Assembly: GCF_014637085.1 (NCBI RefSeq)
Contig: NZ_BMEU01000017.1
Location: 33,406 to 97,405, forward strand
DNA length: 64,000 nucleotides
Reading direction: 5' to 3'
DNA from: Comamonas phosphati
Lineage (GTDB): Bacteria > Pseudomonadota > Gammaproteobacteria > Burkholderiales > Burkholderiaceae_C
Shown one piece after another: positions 16,690 through 24,240 of the stretch. A program made the translations under genes and the position numbers. Position 1 is the stretch's first letter. The number at the start of each line of letters is the position of its first letter. The notes under the pieces were generated by a model. It searched no databases. It was not told the DNA's origin and saw only the letters and a program-made list of their open reading frames with translations.

Positions 16690-17176
16690 TCTCGAACAGC
16701 CCCCCCTGCGGCACCGCAGCCTTCATGTTTCGCCGAGCCAGAGGCGACATACCAAACAGCGCGCCAGCGGCGTTCGCGCGCTTTTCCGCGTCGTTCGCCA
16801 GCTGGCGCCACACGCTGATCTGCCTCGCGCCCGTGGCGAAGGTCTGCACATCGCCACTTTCGGGATCAGCGGCATTCTTTTTGGCGATCAATTCCCGGAA
16901 TCGGCGCCAGTCGGCCACGGCCTCGCAGTAGGAGGCCAGTGCCATCGTGTCCAGCCGGTGCACCCAGCCCAGCGTGAGCAGGTCGGACACCACGCGGCGC
17001 CATTCGTCCTGCGCGGCCGGGCTCAGAAAGTCCGGCATTTCGGGCTCGCACGATGCAACGGTCTGGGCCTCCACGTCGCGGAGCAGGTCAGAAGCGTTTT
17101 TTTTGCTGGCATTGCCGCCCGCAAGGTGCAAAAAAGAGGGTTTGGCGCTGCGGCCAGAGTTCGAATTCCCAGCCAT
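16652..17176 (-). CDS. Phage terminase small subunit, P27 family
   Basis: A 174-residue DNA-recognition subunit. The start at 17176 is chosen for the AGGAGG site six bases upstream; a longer open frame to 17308 runs through the HNH gene end. It has the P27-family pattern: KPSFLHLAGGNASKKN at the N-terminus, EPEMPDFLSPAAQDEWRRVVSDLLTLGWV in the middle, then LASYCEAVADWRRFRELI and TGARQISVWRQLANDAEKRANAAGALFGMSPLAR. It lies between the HNH nuclease and the large subunit. Confidence 0.93.
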   Translation of the reverse strand: MAGNSNSGRSAKPSFLHLAGGNASKKNASDLLRDVEAQTVASCEPEMPDFLSPAAQDEWRRVVSDLLTLGWVHRLDTMALASYCEAVADWRRFRELIAKKNAADPESGDVQTFATGARQISVWRQLANDAEKRANAAGALFGMSPLARRNMKAAVPQGGLFENDAKDAVSRYFS

Positions 17177-17247
17177 ATGGCCTCCTGTCGTGATACCCCC
17201 CCTCTCCCATATTTCCCGCATTTTGCGAACGGAGAGAACCGGTCGGT

Positions 17248-17676
17248 CTAGGGGCGCGAGGGGGTGGAATTTTTTGCCCCCCCTCCCCCGGGGCGACTGC
17301 GGTTCCATGGGTGAAATGGATCAAGGGGTAGGCCGGTCGAATCGCAACCGACCACGCGGCCGGACTTCTCGGCCCTCTGCTTCACCGAATCGTGGCAGTG
17401 CTTGCAAAGCGGCTGCCAGTTGGAACGGCTCCAGAACAGCTGCTGCGCGGCTGCCAAGCGGGTCGGGTCTCCCGACTCCCTGGCTTCACGCAGGCGCGGT
17501 GCCTGAATGTGGTCAATCACTGACGCGGGTTCCATGCGACCCTGCTTTGCGTGCTCTGCACACAATGGGTTCTCAAGCAGGAACTGGGCGCGGGCCTGCT
17601 GCCAGGCGTAGGTGTAGCCACGCGAGTGCGAGCTGCCGCGCCGGTCGTCATGCTCCCGCTGGCTTGCTGCTCTCAT
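17248..17676 (-). CDS. HNH endonuclease of the packaging module
   Basis: A 142-residue protein of the HNH family. The motif runs from NPLCAEHAKQGR through VIDHIQAPRLR to NWQPLCKHCHDSVKQ, with paired cysteines for a zinc site and histidines for the active site. In HK97-like phages an HNH protein encoded next to the terminase is needed for specific DNA cleavage during packaging. The ATG at 17676 has a GGAG site five bases upstream. It is the first gene after the tR'-like terminator, so it starts the late operon. Confidence 0.9.
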   Translation of the reverse strand: MRAASQREHDDRRGSSHSRGYTYAWQQARAQFLLENPLCAEHAKQGRMEPASVIDHIQAPRLREARESGDPTRLAAAQQLFWSRSNWQPLCKHCHDSVKQRAEKSGRVVGCDSTGLPLDPFHPWNRSRPGGGGAKNSTPSRP

Positions 17677-17694
17677 AGTCGCTCCGGGGGTCAA

Positions 17695-17730
17695 CAAAAA
17701 GAAAACCCCGCGCAGCGCAAACTGGCGGGG
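17695..17730 (-). terminator. tR'-like terminator at the head of the late operon
   Basis: On the minus strand CCCCGC pairs with GCGGGG around a 13-base loop and is followed by TTTTCTTTTTG. It lies about 45 bases downstream of the candidate late promoter and before the first late gene, the arrangement of pR'-tR' in lambda. Confidence 0.75.
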
Positions 17731-17780
17731 CTCCCGGCAAGCACTCAGCGGTTAGGGGCACCGAGCACTAGCTTGCCGCA

Positions 17781-17808
17781 AATGTACCCGAACTCTCTAT
17801 GTTGTAAA
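17781..17808 (-). promoter_or_regulatory. Candidate late promoter (pR'-like)
   Basis: On the minus strand TTTACA (17808-17803) and TACATT (17786-17781) are 16 bases apart. The -35 box lies in the last codons of the Q-like gene and the predicted start is near 17774, followed by the terminator at 17730-17695. An inverted repeat, CGGCAAGC at 17735-17742 and GCTTGCCG at 17771-17778, lies in the leader. This is a sequence match plus position only. Confidence 0.5.
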
Positions 17809-18231
17809 AGTCCCCGGCCGCTTGGTGACGGCCCACAGCGCGGCCATCTTGCGCTCGTTCTCCTGGGCCAGAGCCACCAGCCAGGCGTCGATGGCACGGT
17901 CCGCAGCCTCGAGGTGCGCGTGGACCGTGGACGCCGCACGGCCCACGCGGCGTGCCGTGCCAGGAATGCCGAGATCACGGATATAGATGCAGTGCAGCGT
18001 CTCATAGAGATGGGGCTTGCCCACCTTCATCGACTCCACCGCCCTGTCCGTCTCCTCGGCCTCCAGGTGCAGCACCGGGATCACCGACTCCCGAGTCTTT
18101 TGCTGCTCGGCACTGGCGCCCCATGCAGCAAGAATGTTCTGCGATGGGAAGCCCAGGCCATTGCTGTCACACCGAGAGCGCCACAGCGCCCAGTTATCCA
18201 GCCGGCGCTTGATGTGCTCGATCCGCGCCAT
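17797..18231 (-). CDS. Phage antitermination protein, Q-like
   Basis: A 144-residue basic protein starting MARIEHIKRRLDNWALW. This opening (helix with RLDNWALWR) and the C-terminal helix-turn-helix-like part (LHCIYIRDLGIPGTARRVGRAASTVHAHLEAADRAIDAWL) resemble the phage antitermination Q family, which has a sigma-4-like DNA-binding region. Position supports the call: it is the last gene before a promoter-terminator pair and the packaging genes. It would let RNA polymerase read through tR' and the internal terminators at 12391, 7988 and 7936. The start is the ATG at 18231, two bases from the upstream stop. Confidence 0.72.
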   Translation of the reverse strand: MARIEHIKRRLDNWALWRSRCDSNGLGFPSQNILAAWGASAEQQKTRESVIPVLHLEAEETDRAVESMKVGKPHLYETLHCIYIRDLGIPGTARRVGRAASTVHAHLEAADRAIDAWLVALAQENERKMAALWAVTKRPGTFTT

Positions 18232-18232
18232 A

Positions 18233-18568
18233 TCACGCCGCCCCCAGGTCGCCGTGGCCGGCCACAATGCACACGTGTGCACAGCCCATGCGGGCCATCA
18301 GCCTCGAGATCTCGGCCGCCCGGCTCAGCCTGGTGAACGGCGTGCCCGCCACCACGGCGCCCTCGCAGGCCCAGAAGCAACCAGGCCGGCCGGCCAGGCC
18401 CATGCGCACCAGGCGCCAGACCGCCGCATCTTTCTCCGCATACCGCTGGATCGTCTTGTAGACCTCGGGCATCGAAGCCCTGATTCGCTGCTGCCCCTCC
18501 TGGATCAAGCGCATCTCCTGCTCGCTCCATTCGATCCTGCTGCTTTCTCGTGTTGTCCTTTTGTCCAT
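18233..18568 (-). CDS. Hypothetical phage protein upstream of Q
   Basis: A 111-residue protein starting MDKRTTRESSRIEWSEQEM. It is charged at the N-terminus and mixed afterwards; three cysteines (CFWACEG and GCAHVC) do not form a clear metal site. The frame is open further upstream, but that part reads like non-coding sequence, so the ATG at 18568 is preferred. The gene is two bases from the Q-like gene and probably co-transcribed. Its 3' end contains the palindrome at 18268-18281. Family not recognised. Confidence 0.65.
   Translation of the reverse strand: MDKRTTRESSRIEWSEQEMRLIQEGQQRIRASMPEVYKTIQRYAEKDAAVWRLVRMGLAGRPGCFWACEGAVVAGTPFTRLSRAAEISRLMARMGCAHVCIVAGHGDLGAA
18268..18281. repeat. 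Perfect 14-bp palindrome, candidate parS-like site
   Basis: TGCACACGTGTGCA is a perfect palindrome. Copies with one mismatch occur at 25059-25072 and 30196-30209. All lie within coding sequence of this prophage, which also encodes a ParB-like protein. Binding is inferred, not shown. Confidence 0.5.
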
Positions 18569-18792
18569 TCTGTCCACCCCTACTAGATAGAGTTCGTAGA
18601 ACCCGCCCGAAGCCCGCGCACGCGCGCCTGCTCCCCTATGCACCGGCCTGTGCCCGCCCGCCAGTCCACCAGTCCAGACACCAGACACCGCACCGACCAG
18701 GCAATGCAGCAGCTGCAACCCCAGGATCTGGAGAAGTAGGTATCTGGTGGCATCCATGCAAAACGCGTGGACACCGTGGACATGGACAGACA

Positions 18793-18960
18793 TCAGCCGA
18801 TAGGCGACCTGCAAGCCATCCCCGCCACTGCACCGCAAGCCGGGCACACCATTGCCCATGCCACTACGTGGACGCGAATCACGCCTCCAGCCACGCAGGC
18901 GGTGCAGCGCGTTTCAGGCGCTGCATCCTTTTGAAAAATTGAAGAATCAGAACGGTTCAT
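18793..18960 (-). CDS. Small zinc-ribbon-like protein
   Basis: A 55-residue protein from the ATG at 18960, which lies inside the last codons of the primase-helicase gene (14-base overlap) with GGAG and GGGG stretches upstream. It has two CxxC knuckles, Cys19-x2-Cys22 and Cys39-x2-Cys42 (the second as CPACG), 16 residues apart, the layout of a small zinc ribbon. Similar short zinc-binding proteins are common in phage early regions. Translation is likely coupled to the upstream gene. The 224 bases that follow, up to 18569, hold no gene that I can support. Confidence 0.55.
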   Translation of the reverse strand: MNRSDSSIFQKDAAPETRCTACVAGGVIRVHVVAWAMVCPACGAVAGMACRSPIG

Positions 18961-21676
18961 CGTCCCCGCTCCAATGCGTTGCATCGCCGGCCATCACCTC
19001 GGGTGGCAACGGCGGCGCCACGTAAGTCGCCCCCACGTCCGCAGGTTCCGGCGCCGCCGCCGGTGCCGGCTCGTCTAGCCCTCCGCTGCGCTCTTCAGGC
19101 GGCCAGCTCCTGGGCCGCACATAACCCCAAGGCCTGGGCGCCACACTGCTTCGCTTACGCTCCCAGCCCTCATGCTTGAGCCAGCCCGTTATCTGCCCCT
19201 GCAGGCCTGGCGGCGCCTTGGCCGGGTCAGCCCCCAGAGCCAGCACCAGCTGCGGCAGCGTCACAAAGTCGGCCAGGTTATTGACCGCTGCACCCACGCC
19301 ATGCGCCACCGGATCCCGGGTCAGCACGTGCAGCAGCTCACCGTCGACGGCGGTCTCCACCAGGCGGCTCTCCTGCATCGGCCGGAACAGGCGCTCTTCC
19401 TGGTCGGCCGTGGGCGAATAGGCCTCGCCCTGCAGATAGCGTGCGAAGGCCTCGGCCAGCAGCTGCTGGCGGAACTTGGCCACGAACTCGGTATTGATCT
19501 GCCGCTTCACCGGAATCGGCCAAAAGCGCCGGTTGCCCGTGCGGTCGCGCAAGTAGGTATCCTCGTTCGTGGTGCCCACCAGCACGCACTGGCGCGGGAA
19601 AGATTCCACCGTGGAGCCATAGGCCACCCGGTAGCGGTCCACCTTGGCCGAGATGAATGCCTTGATGGCGCCCACCTCCGACTTGCTGAAGTGCGTCAGC
19701 TCGGCAATCTCGTACAACCACAGGCCCTGCACCTGCTCCTGGGCTTCCTTGCCCTTGCCCACGTCGAAGGGCGTGTCGCTGAAATATTCGCTCGTGGCCA
19801 GCGTCTCCACCAAGGTGGACTTGCGCAGGCCGCCGTTGCCCTCCAGCACCGGGCAATAGTCGAACTTGCAGCCAGGCTCCATCACACGGTAGACCATGCC
19901 CAGCAGCCAGAAACGCCCGACCAGGCCCAGGTACTCGAACAGCGCGGGCTTGATCGTCTCGGGCGTCTCGCCCAGCACGTGTACCAGCCAGTTGTCCACG
20001 CGCTTCTTGCCGTCCCACTTCAAGCCCACCAGGTAGTCGCGGATCGGGTGATAGCGCCGCGTGGCCGCCACCGTCAGCATGGCTTCCTCCAGCGCCGCCT
20101 TGCTGATGCTGGGCAGGCCGTAGGTATCCGTCAGCCACTTGCCCAGCAGCAAGGCATCGGCATTGCGCACCTCGCCCGGCTTGGCATACGGCCAGGGCCA
20201 GGCCACGCGACACTGCACCGTATTGCGCAGCTCGTCAAAGCCCAGCACATCCTTGATCTCGGGCAGCTTCTCCAGGCACCGAATCACCAGCTTGCGCGAG
20301 ACATTCCACCGGCCCTTATCGTGGTCGTAGTAATACGCCATCCAGCCGGGCACCATGTAGCCGCCCACGCGCTCCATCTCGCCCGCGCCATCCGCATCAT
20401 CATCGCCGCCCGTGCCAACGGAAGGTTCGCGTTTTGGCGGCTTCCCGCCCCCGCCACCAGCTGCCGCCTGGCCTACATCCGTGGATGCGTCTGCCTGCGC
20501 ATCCGTCTGCGCCGCGGGCAAAGGCTGCGCACGGCCGAAGAAAGCCAGCACATCCTCGCCCGTCCAGCCATCGTCGGCAATGGCGTCCTTGCAGTCCCAG
20601 CCGCTGGGCTTCTCGCCGGGGGCGGGGATGGGCAGCAGTTGCACGGTGCAGCCCTGCTCGGCCTGCAGCAGCGTGCCAATGCCTAGCATGGCACCCATGC
20701 CCGGCTGCTTGTGGGCCGGCAGCAGCGGCTTGTTGGCCTGCTCGGCTTCCTTGGCCACCGGGTCATCCTTCACCAGGGCCAGCTCGGCCCGGCTCAGCTT
20801 CTCCCTTTGGGCATCGCAGTCCGGCCACAGCAGTACATCGCAGCCGGCCAGCCAGCTCCAGTCAGCCTTCTTCCAGGCCTTGCTGCCGCCGGCCCAGCTG
20901 ACCACGCAATAGATGCCGGGCGAAACCGCCTCCAGCAATTGCTGCAGCACATCGGCCTTGACCTCGCCCTCCACCAGGATGACCGTGCGGTCGCCTGGCA
21001 GCGCATGGCCGGGGAAATACAGCGGCCGCGGCTCGTCCCAGGTCTTCCACTTCCAGGACCGGGAGCCATCACGCGCGCTGCTGCAGAAGGTATAGGGCAG
21101 CGTATCCTTGCCGCCGTCGCTGGTGCGGTAGCGCATCACATAGCCGTGCAGCGCATCGCCCACACGGTACTCGGCCTGGTGCTCCAGATCCTCGGGCTGG
21201 CGGTAGTGGTGTGCAAAAGTCGGCGCCTGCGCGTTGTCCGGCACCGGCCGCAGCGTGGTCCACTCTTCCTTGTCGCTGGGCTTCTGCAGGCTAGGCTCTG
21301 TCTTGGGCCGTGGGTTGGCAGCAGGCTTCACCGCCTCGCCGGCAGCCGTCTTCACCAGGCCGGCCACGTCCTCCAGCTTCTCCTCGCGCGCCACCTGCAC
21401 TGCAGCCTTGGCATTGCTCAAGCCGTGGATGGCTGCATACAGGCTGATCAAGTCGCCGCCCTGCTCGCCCGTGGCAAAGTCCGCCCAGGCACCCGTCTTC
21501 ACGTTGATGCTACAGCTGTGGCCGTGGCCGCCACTCAGGTCCGCACAGCGGTATTCCGGGCCGTCAAAGGTTCCCCCTGGCAGCCAGGCCGGCACCAAAT
21601 TTTCAGCATCACGCAGCAGCGCTTCAGCCAGCGCCACAAACTGAATGGGCGGCAAAGGTTCGCGGCGTTGGTTCAT
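18947..21676 (-). CDS. Phage primase-helicase with VirE (VapE-type) domain
   Basis: A 909-residue replication protein. The N-terminal third has a primase-like segment (PEYRCADLSGGHGHSC, then WADFATGEQGGDLISLYA) and a Toprim-like core (TVILVEGEVKAD, then DVLLWPDCDAQ near residue 280). A low-complexity Ala/Gly/Asp linker follows (about residues 385-430). The C-terminal half is the VirE helicase domain with RYHPIRDYLVGLKWDGKKRVDNWL, a Walker A-like loop near residue 615 (EGNGGLRKST, with Arg where the motif usually has Gly), KVDRYRVAYGSTVESFPRQCVLVGTTNE and DRTGNRRFWPI. It would start or drive phage DNA replication. The start at 21676 has AGGGGGG upstream. Confidence 0.9.
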   Translation of the reverse strand: MNQRREPLPPIQFVALAEALLRDAENLVPAWLPGGTFDGPEYRCADLSGGHGHSCSINVKTGAWADFATGEQGGDLISLYAAIHGLSNAKAAVQVAREEKLEDVAGLVKTAAGEAVKPAANPRPKTEPSLQKPSDKEEWTTLRPVPDNAQAPTFAHHYRQPEDLEHQAEYRVGDALHGYVMRYRTSDGGKDTLPYTFCSSARDGSRSWKWKTWDEPRPLYFPGHALPGDRTVILVEGEVKADVLQQLLEAVSPGIYCVVSWAGGSKAWKKADWSWLAGCDVLLWPDCDAQREKLSRAELALVKDDPVAKEAEQANKPLLPAHKQPGMGAMLGIGTLLQAEQGCTVQLLPIPAPGEKPSGWDCKDAIADDGWTGEDVLAFFGRAQPLPAAQTDAQADASTDVGQAAAGGGGGKPPKREPSVGTGGDDDADGAGEMERVGGYMVPGWMAYYYDHDKGRWNVSRKLVIRCLEKLPEIKDVLGFDELRNTVQCRVAWPWPYAKPGEVRNADALLLGKWLTDTYGLPSISKAALEEAMLTVAATRRYHPIRDYLVGLKWDGKKRVDNWLVHVLGETPETIKPALFEYLGLVGRFWLLGMVYRVMEPGCKFDYCPVLEGNGGLRKSTLVETLATSEYFSDTPFDVGKGKEAQEQVQGLWLYEIAELTHFSKSEVGAIKAFISAKVDRYRVAYGSTVESFPRQCVLVGTTNEDTYLRDRTGNRRFWPIPVKRQINTEFVAKFRQQLLAEAFARYLQGEAYSPTADQEERLFRPMQESRLVETAVDGELLHVLTRDPVAHGVGAAVNNLADFVTLPQLVLALGADPAKAPPGLQGQITGWLKHEGWERKRSSVAPRPWGYVRPRSWPPEERSGGLDEPAPAAAPEPADVGATYVAPPLPPEVMAGDATHWSGDDEPF

Positions 21677-21756
21677 GCAACACCCCCCTGCCACCCGTGA
21701 CAGAACATCGACACGCCGGCGTCCCTAACACCAGCGACGTGCACCAAACCCATTCC

Positions 21757-22086
21757 TTACCCCCAGAGTTGCAGAGCCTGCGAAAGCCCGAAAGCCGCTT
21801 CATTCGCGGCCGTGTGTGAAATGGATTGAGGCAGGCCGTACTCGGCTGCCGGCCGATTGCGGCCCGGCACCTTGCGCTCGCCAACCTTCACCAGGCGCTC
21901 GTAGCGCTTCATGTTGGCCACCGTGTTGCGCACCCCCGTGAAGGCCACGCCCAGCGCTACCAGCGCCGCTGCTATCTCGCCCAGGGTCGGCCCACGCTCA
22001 GGCGTCCACAGGCGCTGAACTGCCTGCTCAATGGCCAGGCTGATCTCCCCCGCCGGCCGGCCAATGAAAATCTGTTGAGTACTCAT
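21757..22086 (-). CDS. Hypothetical phage early protein with winged-helix-like pattern
   Basis: A 109-residue basic protein starting MSTQQIFIGRPAGEIS. The segment ERGPTLGEIAAALVALGVAFTGVRNTVANMKRYERLVKVGERKVPG reads like a winged helix: two helices, a recognition helix and a basic wing. A DNA-binding role in replication is possible but not shown. It has a GGAGG site seven bases upstream and lies between a ribbon-helix-helix-like gene and the primase-helicase. Confidence 0.68.
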   Translation of the reverse strand: MSTQQIFIGRPAGEISLAIEQAVQRLWTPERGPTLGEIAAALVALGVAFTGVRNTVANMKRYERLVKVGERKVPGRNRPAAEYGLPQSISHTAANEAAFGLSQALQLWG

Positions 22087-22102
22087 GCGCCACCTCCGTC
22101 AA

Positions 22103-22294
22103 TCAATGGCGCCTGGCCGTGCTGGGCAGCGGCGGCTGGCCCGCCAGCTCCCGCAGCCGCACCAGGCGCATGCCCTCGTCCATCACCAGCTTCAGCGCGG
22201 CATCCACCGTGATGCCGCGCACACGGGCGATGCGGCGCACCTGGCGCCGCTGCTCGTCCGTCAGTTGGAGGTCGATATGTGCTGGCACCGTCAT
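22103..22294 (-). CDS. Small ribbon-helix-helix-like phage protein
   Basis: From the ATG at 22294 it has 63 residues: MTVPAHIDLQLTDEQ, then RRQVRRIARVRG, then TVDAALKLVMDEGM. The strand-helix-helix order resembles CopG/Arc-type DNA-binding proteins. A GTG at 22321 gives a nine-residue longer form overlapping the upstream stop. The shorter start is preferred for its purine-rich leader (GGGGCGAG). Function unknown. Confidence 0.6.
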   Translation of the reverse strand: MTVPAHIDLQLTDEQRRQVRRIARVRGITVDAALKLVMDEGMRLVRLRELAGQPPLPSTARRH

Positions 22295-22313
22295 CTGCTC
22301 GCCCCAGAACTTT

Positions 22314-22538
22314 TCAGGCACTCAAGAGTTCCGATAACGCCACTCGCTTCGGCGCGGGTGCCTGGGCAGACTCCAGCCTATGAATCACCTGCTCCAACCC
22401 CATACCGAAGACTTCGCGGGCAATCACGGCGTGGCCCAGGCCCGTGGCCCGGTGCAGACGCTCCAGCCCGTCCTGGTGGTAGTCGTCCAGGTTCATGGAC
22501 TGACGATGCTTTTTGATCAACTTCGGATCTGCGTACAT
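22314..22538 (-). CDS. Hypothetical small phage early protein
   Basis: A 74-residue, mostly helical protein starting MYADPKLIKKHRQS, with AGGGAGAG upstream of its ATG. It is the first gene after the structured segment downstream of the Cro-like gene. I do not recognise the family; a helix with GLERLHRATGLGHAVIAREVFGMGLEQVIHRLE suggests a small helix-turn-helix fold, without clear support. Confidence 0.62.
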   Translation of the reverse strand: MYADPKLIKKHRQSMNLDDYHQDGLERLHRATGLGHAVIAREVFGMGLEQVIHRLESAQAPAPKRVALSELLSA

Positions 22539-22561
22539 GCGTCTCTCCCTTGCTTAAAGAA

Positions 22562-22678
22562 AACCCATCGCCCGCTGCCCAGCAAGCCGCACGCACCTGC
22601 CCGCGCGTACGACACCAATAAGGACGGAGGAGACAAAACCGCCGGCGGCTGGGCAGCCAATCCGAGGGCGATGGGGTT
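22562..22678 (-). ncRNA. Long hairpin RNA element between cro and the early genes
   Basis: Two nested inverted repeats span this gap. The outer pair is AACCCATCGCCC (22562-22573) with GGGCGATGGGGTT (22666-22678). The inner pair is GCTGCCCAGC (22574-22583) with GCTGGGCAGC (22648-22657). On the minus strand the 3' arm is followed by TTTTCTTT. It could be a terminator at the tR1 position or an attenuator-like structured RNA; which one is not clear from sequence. Confidence 0.55.
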
Positions 22679-22696
22679 GGAAATACCGAGAACCCG

Positions 22697-22918
22697 TCAT
22701 GCCGCAGCGCCTTCGGATTCATGCCTGGCTACCGTTTGCGTCAACAGAGCCTCCAGCGAGACCTCGCCATTTGTGAAATCACGCACAGCGATCAGATGCT
22801 CACGAGGTACCCCGCCGCTCACCATCTGGCTCATGCGCGATTTAGAAACACCAAGACGGGCCGCCAAAGCCTTGGCACGGCCGCGCTCCTGTGAAAGCCA
22901 CGTCTTTAGATCACTCAT
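22697..22918 (-). CDS. Cro-like repressor (YdaS-like helix-turn-helix)
   Basis: A 73-residue DNA-binding protein, MSDLKTWLSQERGRAKALAARLGVSKSRMSQMVSGG in two pieces: a helix-turn-helix with AKALAARLGVSKSRMSQM as its core, similar to YdaS/Cro proteins. It is divergent from the CI-like gene, the standard switch layout. No ribosome binding site precedes the ATG. The promoter at 22927-22956 would start RNA one to three bases before the ATG, so the mRNA may be leaderless. An in-frame ATG at 22948 lies upstream of the predicted RNA start and was rejected. Confidence 0.82.
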   Translation of the reverse strand: MSDLKTWLSQERGRAKALAARLGVSKSRMSQMVSGGVPREHLIAVRDFTNGEVSLEALLTQTVARHESEGAAA

Positions 22919-22926
22919 AGCGCGGC

Positions 22927-22957
22927 AGTTTAGCCTCAACTTAACCATATAGTCAAG
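22927..22957 (-). promoter_or_regulatory. Cro promoter with overlapping repressor operator
   Basis: On the minus strand TTGACT (22956-22951) and TAAACT (22932-22927) are 18 bases apart. The imperfect palindrome CTTAACCATATAGTCAAG (22940-22957) covers the -35 box and spacer. A near-copy in the same position relative to transcription occurs at the rightward early promoter (24942-24972). Confidence 0.7.
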
Positions 22958-23011
22958 CCATCACGAAACCATGAAAGTTTATGATCTGCTAAACATGAGA
23001 GTAAGCACGGC

Positions 23012-23851
23012 ATGAATGACACATACCGCAAAGAACGGCTGAACTACTTGATCGCCACCGACTACGGGACACCCGCCGATTTCAGCCGGGCTACGGGCGT
23101 TCACAAATCCCGCGTGTCTCAAATGGCAGGCGACACCGAGCCTTTTGGCGAGGCTGCCGCCCGCAATCTCGCGCACAAAGCAGGCATGGATGCAAACTGG
23201 TTCAACACCAATTTGCCAACCCCCAAGGAGGCGGCCAAAGGCCTGAAAATTAGCCAGCAATTCACTACGCGAAAGTCGGCAGAGGGGATTTACCGGCATC
23301 GCGCTGCAGATGTGCGGTCCGACATCACGCAGCCAATCGAGCACCCGGTATCGGAGTTTGAGATACCCGCCTTCCTTCGCAAAGACGACAGCGACACCCA
23401 ATCCTCCAACATCGTGATCAATCAATACGATGTTGGCGGCGGAATGGGCAACGGTAGGCTGCTGCTGAATGAGCAGCCTGGCGTGATCCGAAAATGGGAA
23501 GTGGATCGCAAATGGCTTGATGCCAATGTTCCCAACTACACCAGCATCAGCAACCTATCTATCGTGACGGGCTTCGGCCCATCGATGCGCCCGATGTTCA
23601 ATCCCGGTGATCCTCTGCTGGTGGATAGAGGCATCCGCTCTGTGACCCATGACGGTATCTATTTTTTCCGAATCGGCGATGAGGGCTACATCAAGATCAT
23701 CCAGCGCGTGCCCAGCTTCGATGGGACCCAGATGATCCTGCGCATCATCTCCAAGAACACCGACTACCCCGCCTTCGACATCAGCCCCAAGGCCGCTGAC
23801 TTCGAGATCCTGGCGCTTGTGCTGACCGTCTGGAAAAGCGACCACAACTGA
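23012..23851 (+). CDS. CI-like phage repressor, S24 LexA-like
   Basis: A 279-residue repressor. The N-terminal helix-turn-helix spans about residues 18-45 (TPADFSRATGVHKSRVSQMAG). The C-terminal S24 domain has Ser191 in GFGPSMRPMFNPGDPLLVDRG and Lys228 in GDEGYIKII, the dyad that performs RecA-stimulated self-cleavage in LexA and CI. I do not see a clear Ala-Gly cleavage pair in the linker, so cleavage at a different bond or loss of autolysis is possible. It is divergent from the Cro-like gene and likely binds the 18-bp palindromes at 22940 and 24942. Two genes follow in the same direction, ending at a terminator. Confidence 0.92.
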   Translation: MNDTYRKERLNYLIATDYGTPADFSRATGVHKSRVSQMAGDTEPFGEAAARNLAHKAGMDANWFNTNLPTPKEAAKGLKISQQFTTRKSAEGIYRHRAADVRSDITQPIEHPVSEFEIPAFLRKDDSDTQSSNIVINQYDVGGGMGNGRLLLNEQPGVIRKWEVDRKWLDANVPNYTSISNLSIVTGFGPSMRPMFNPGDPLLVDRGIRSVTHDGIYFFRIGDEGYIKIIQRVPSFDGTQMILRIISKNTDYPAFDISPKAADFEILALVLTVWKSDHN

Positions 23852-23862
23852 GAGAGGAACCC

Positions 23863-24237
23863 ATGATTGTCACTGCTTCGGCGCATCAGCCTCCACCTTT
23901 CCAGGATGACTTCGAACTGCGCTTGAATGGCCAGGATCGCGGGCTTATTAACGCCTGGCTGGCGGGGCTGAACCTTCGAACCAACAATGCAGACCTAGCT
24001 GAAAAGGCATTGGCCGGAGAACTTCCACCCCTACCCTTCAAAGGCGGTCTGGAGCGCAAGATCAAAGCTCAGAACAAGGTGGGCTCCCTGTGGTACGTGG
24101 CTATGTGGCAAGGCCTACGCGGCGAAGATCTTCGCGTCGACACCGACCAATCGATCCAGCTCGTCTGCAGCAAAACCCAGGTCCCTGTGACCTACACACT
24201 CGACACAGCCACCCTCTTCAGCAAGGCCGCGGAGTAA
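23863..24237 (+). CDS. Hypothetical protein in the repressor operon
   Basis: A 124-residue protein with a GAGAGGAA site seven bases before its ATG, 11 bases after the CI-like stop. It starts MIVTASAHQPPPF and contains LRTNNADLAEKALAGELPPLPFKGGLERKI. I do not recognise it. Because it is co-transcribed with the repressor it should be made in the lysogen, where immunity or exclusion functions are usual. Confidence 0.68.
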   Translation: MIVTASAHQPPPFQDDFELRLNGQDRGLINAWLAGLNLRTNNADLAEKALAGELPPLPFKGGLERKIKAQNKVGSLWYVAMWQGLRGEDLRVDTDQSIQLVCSKTQVPVTYTLDTATLFSKAAE

Positions 24238-24240
24238 AAA

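Noticed and set aside
18550-18942. A 130-codon plus-strand frame in the gap before the small zinc-ribbon gene
   Set aside because: Composition is Pro/His/Arg-rich as in shadow frames, and it runs against the transcription of the region.
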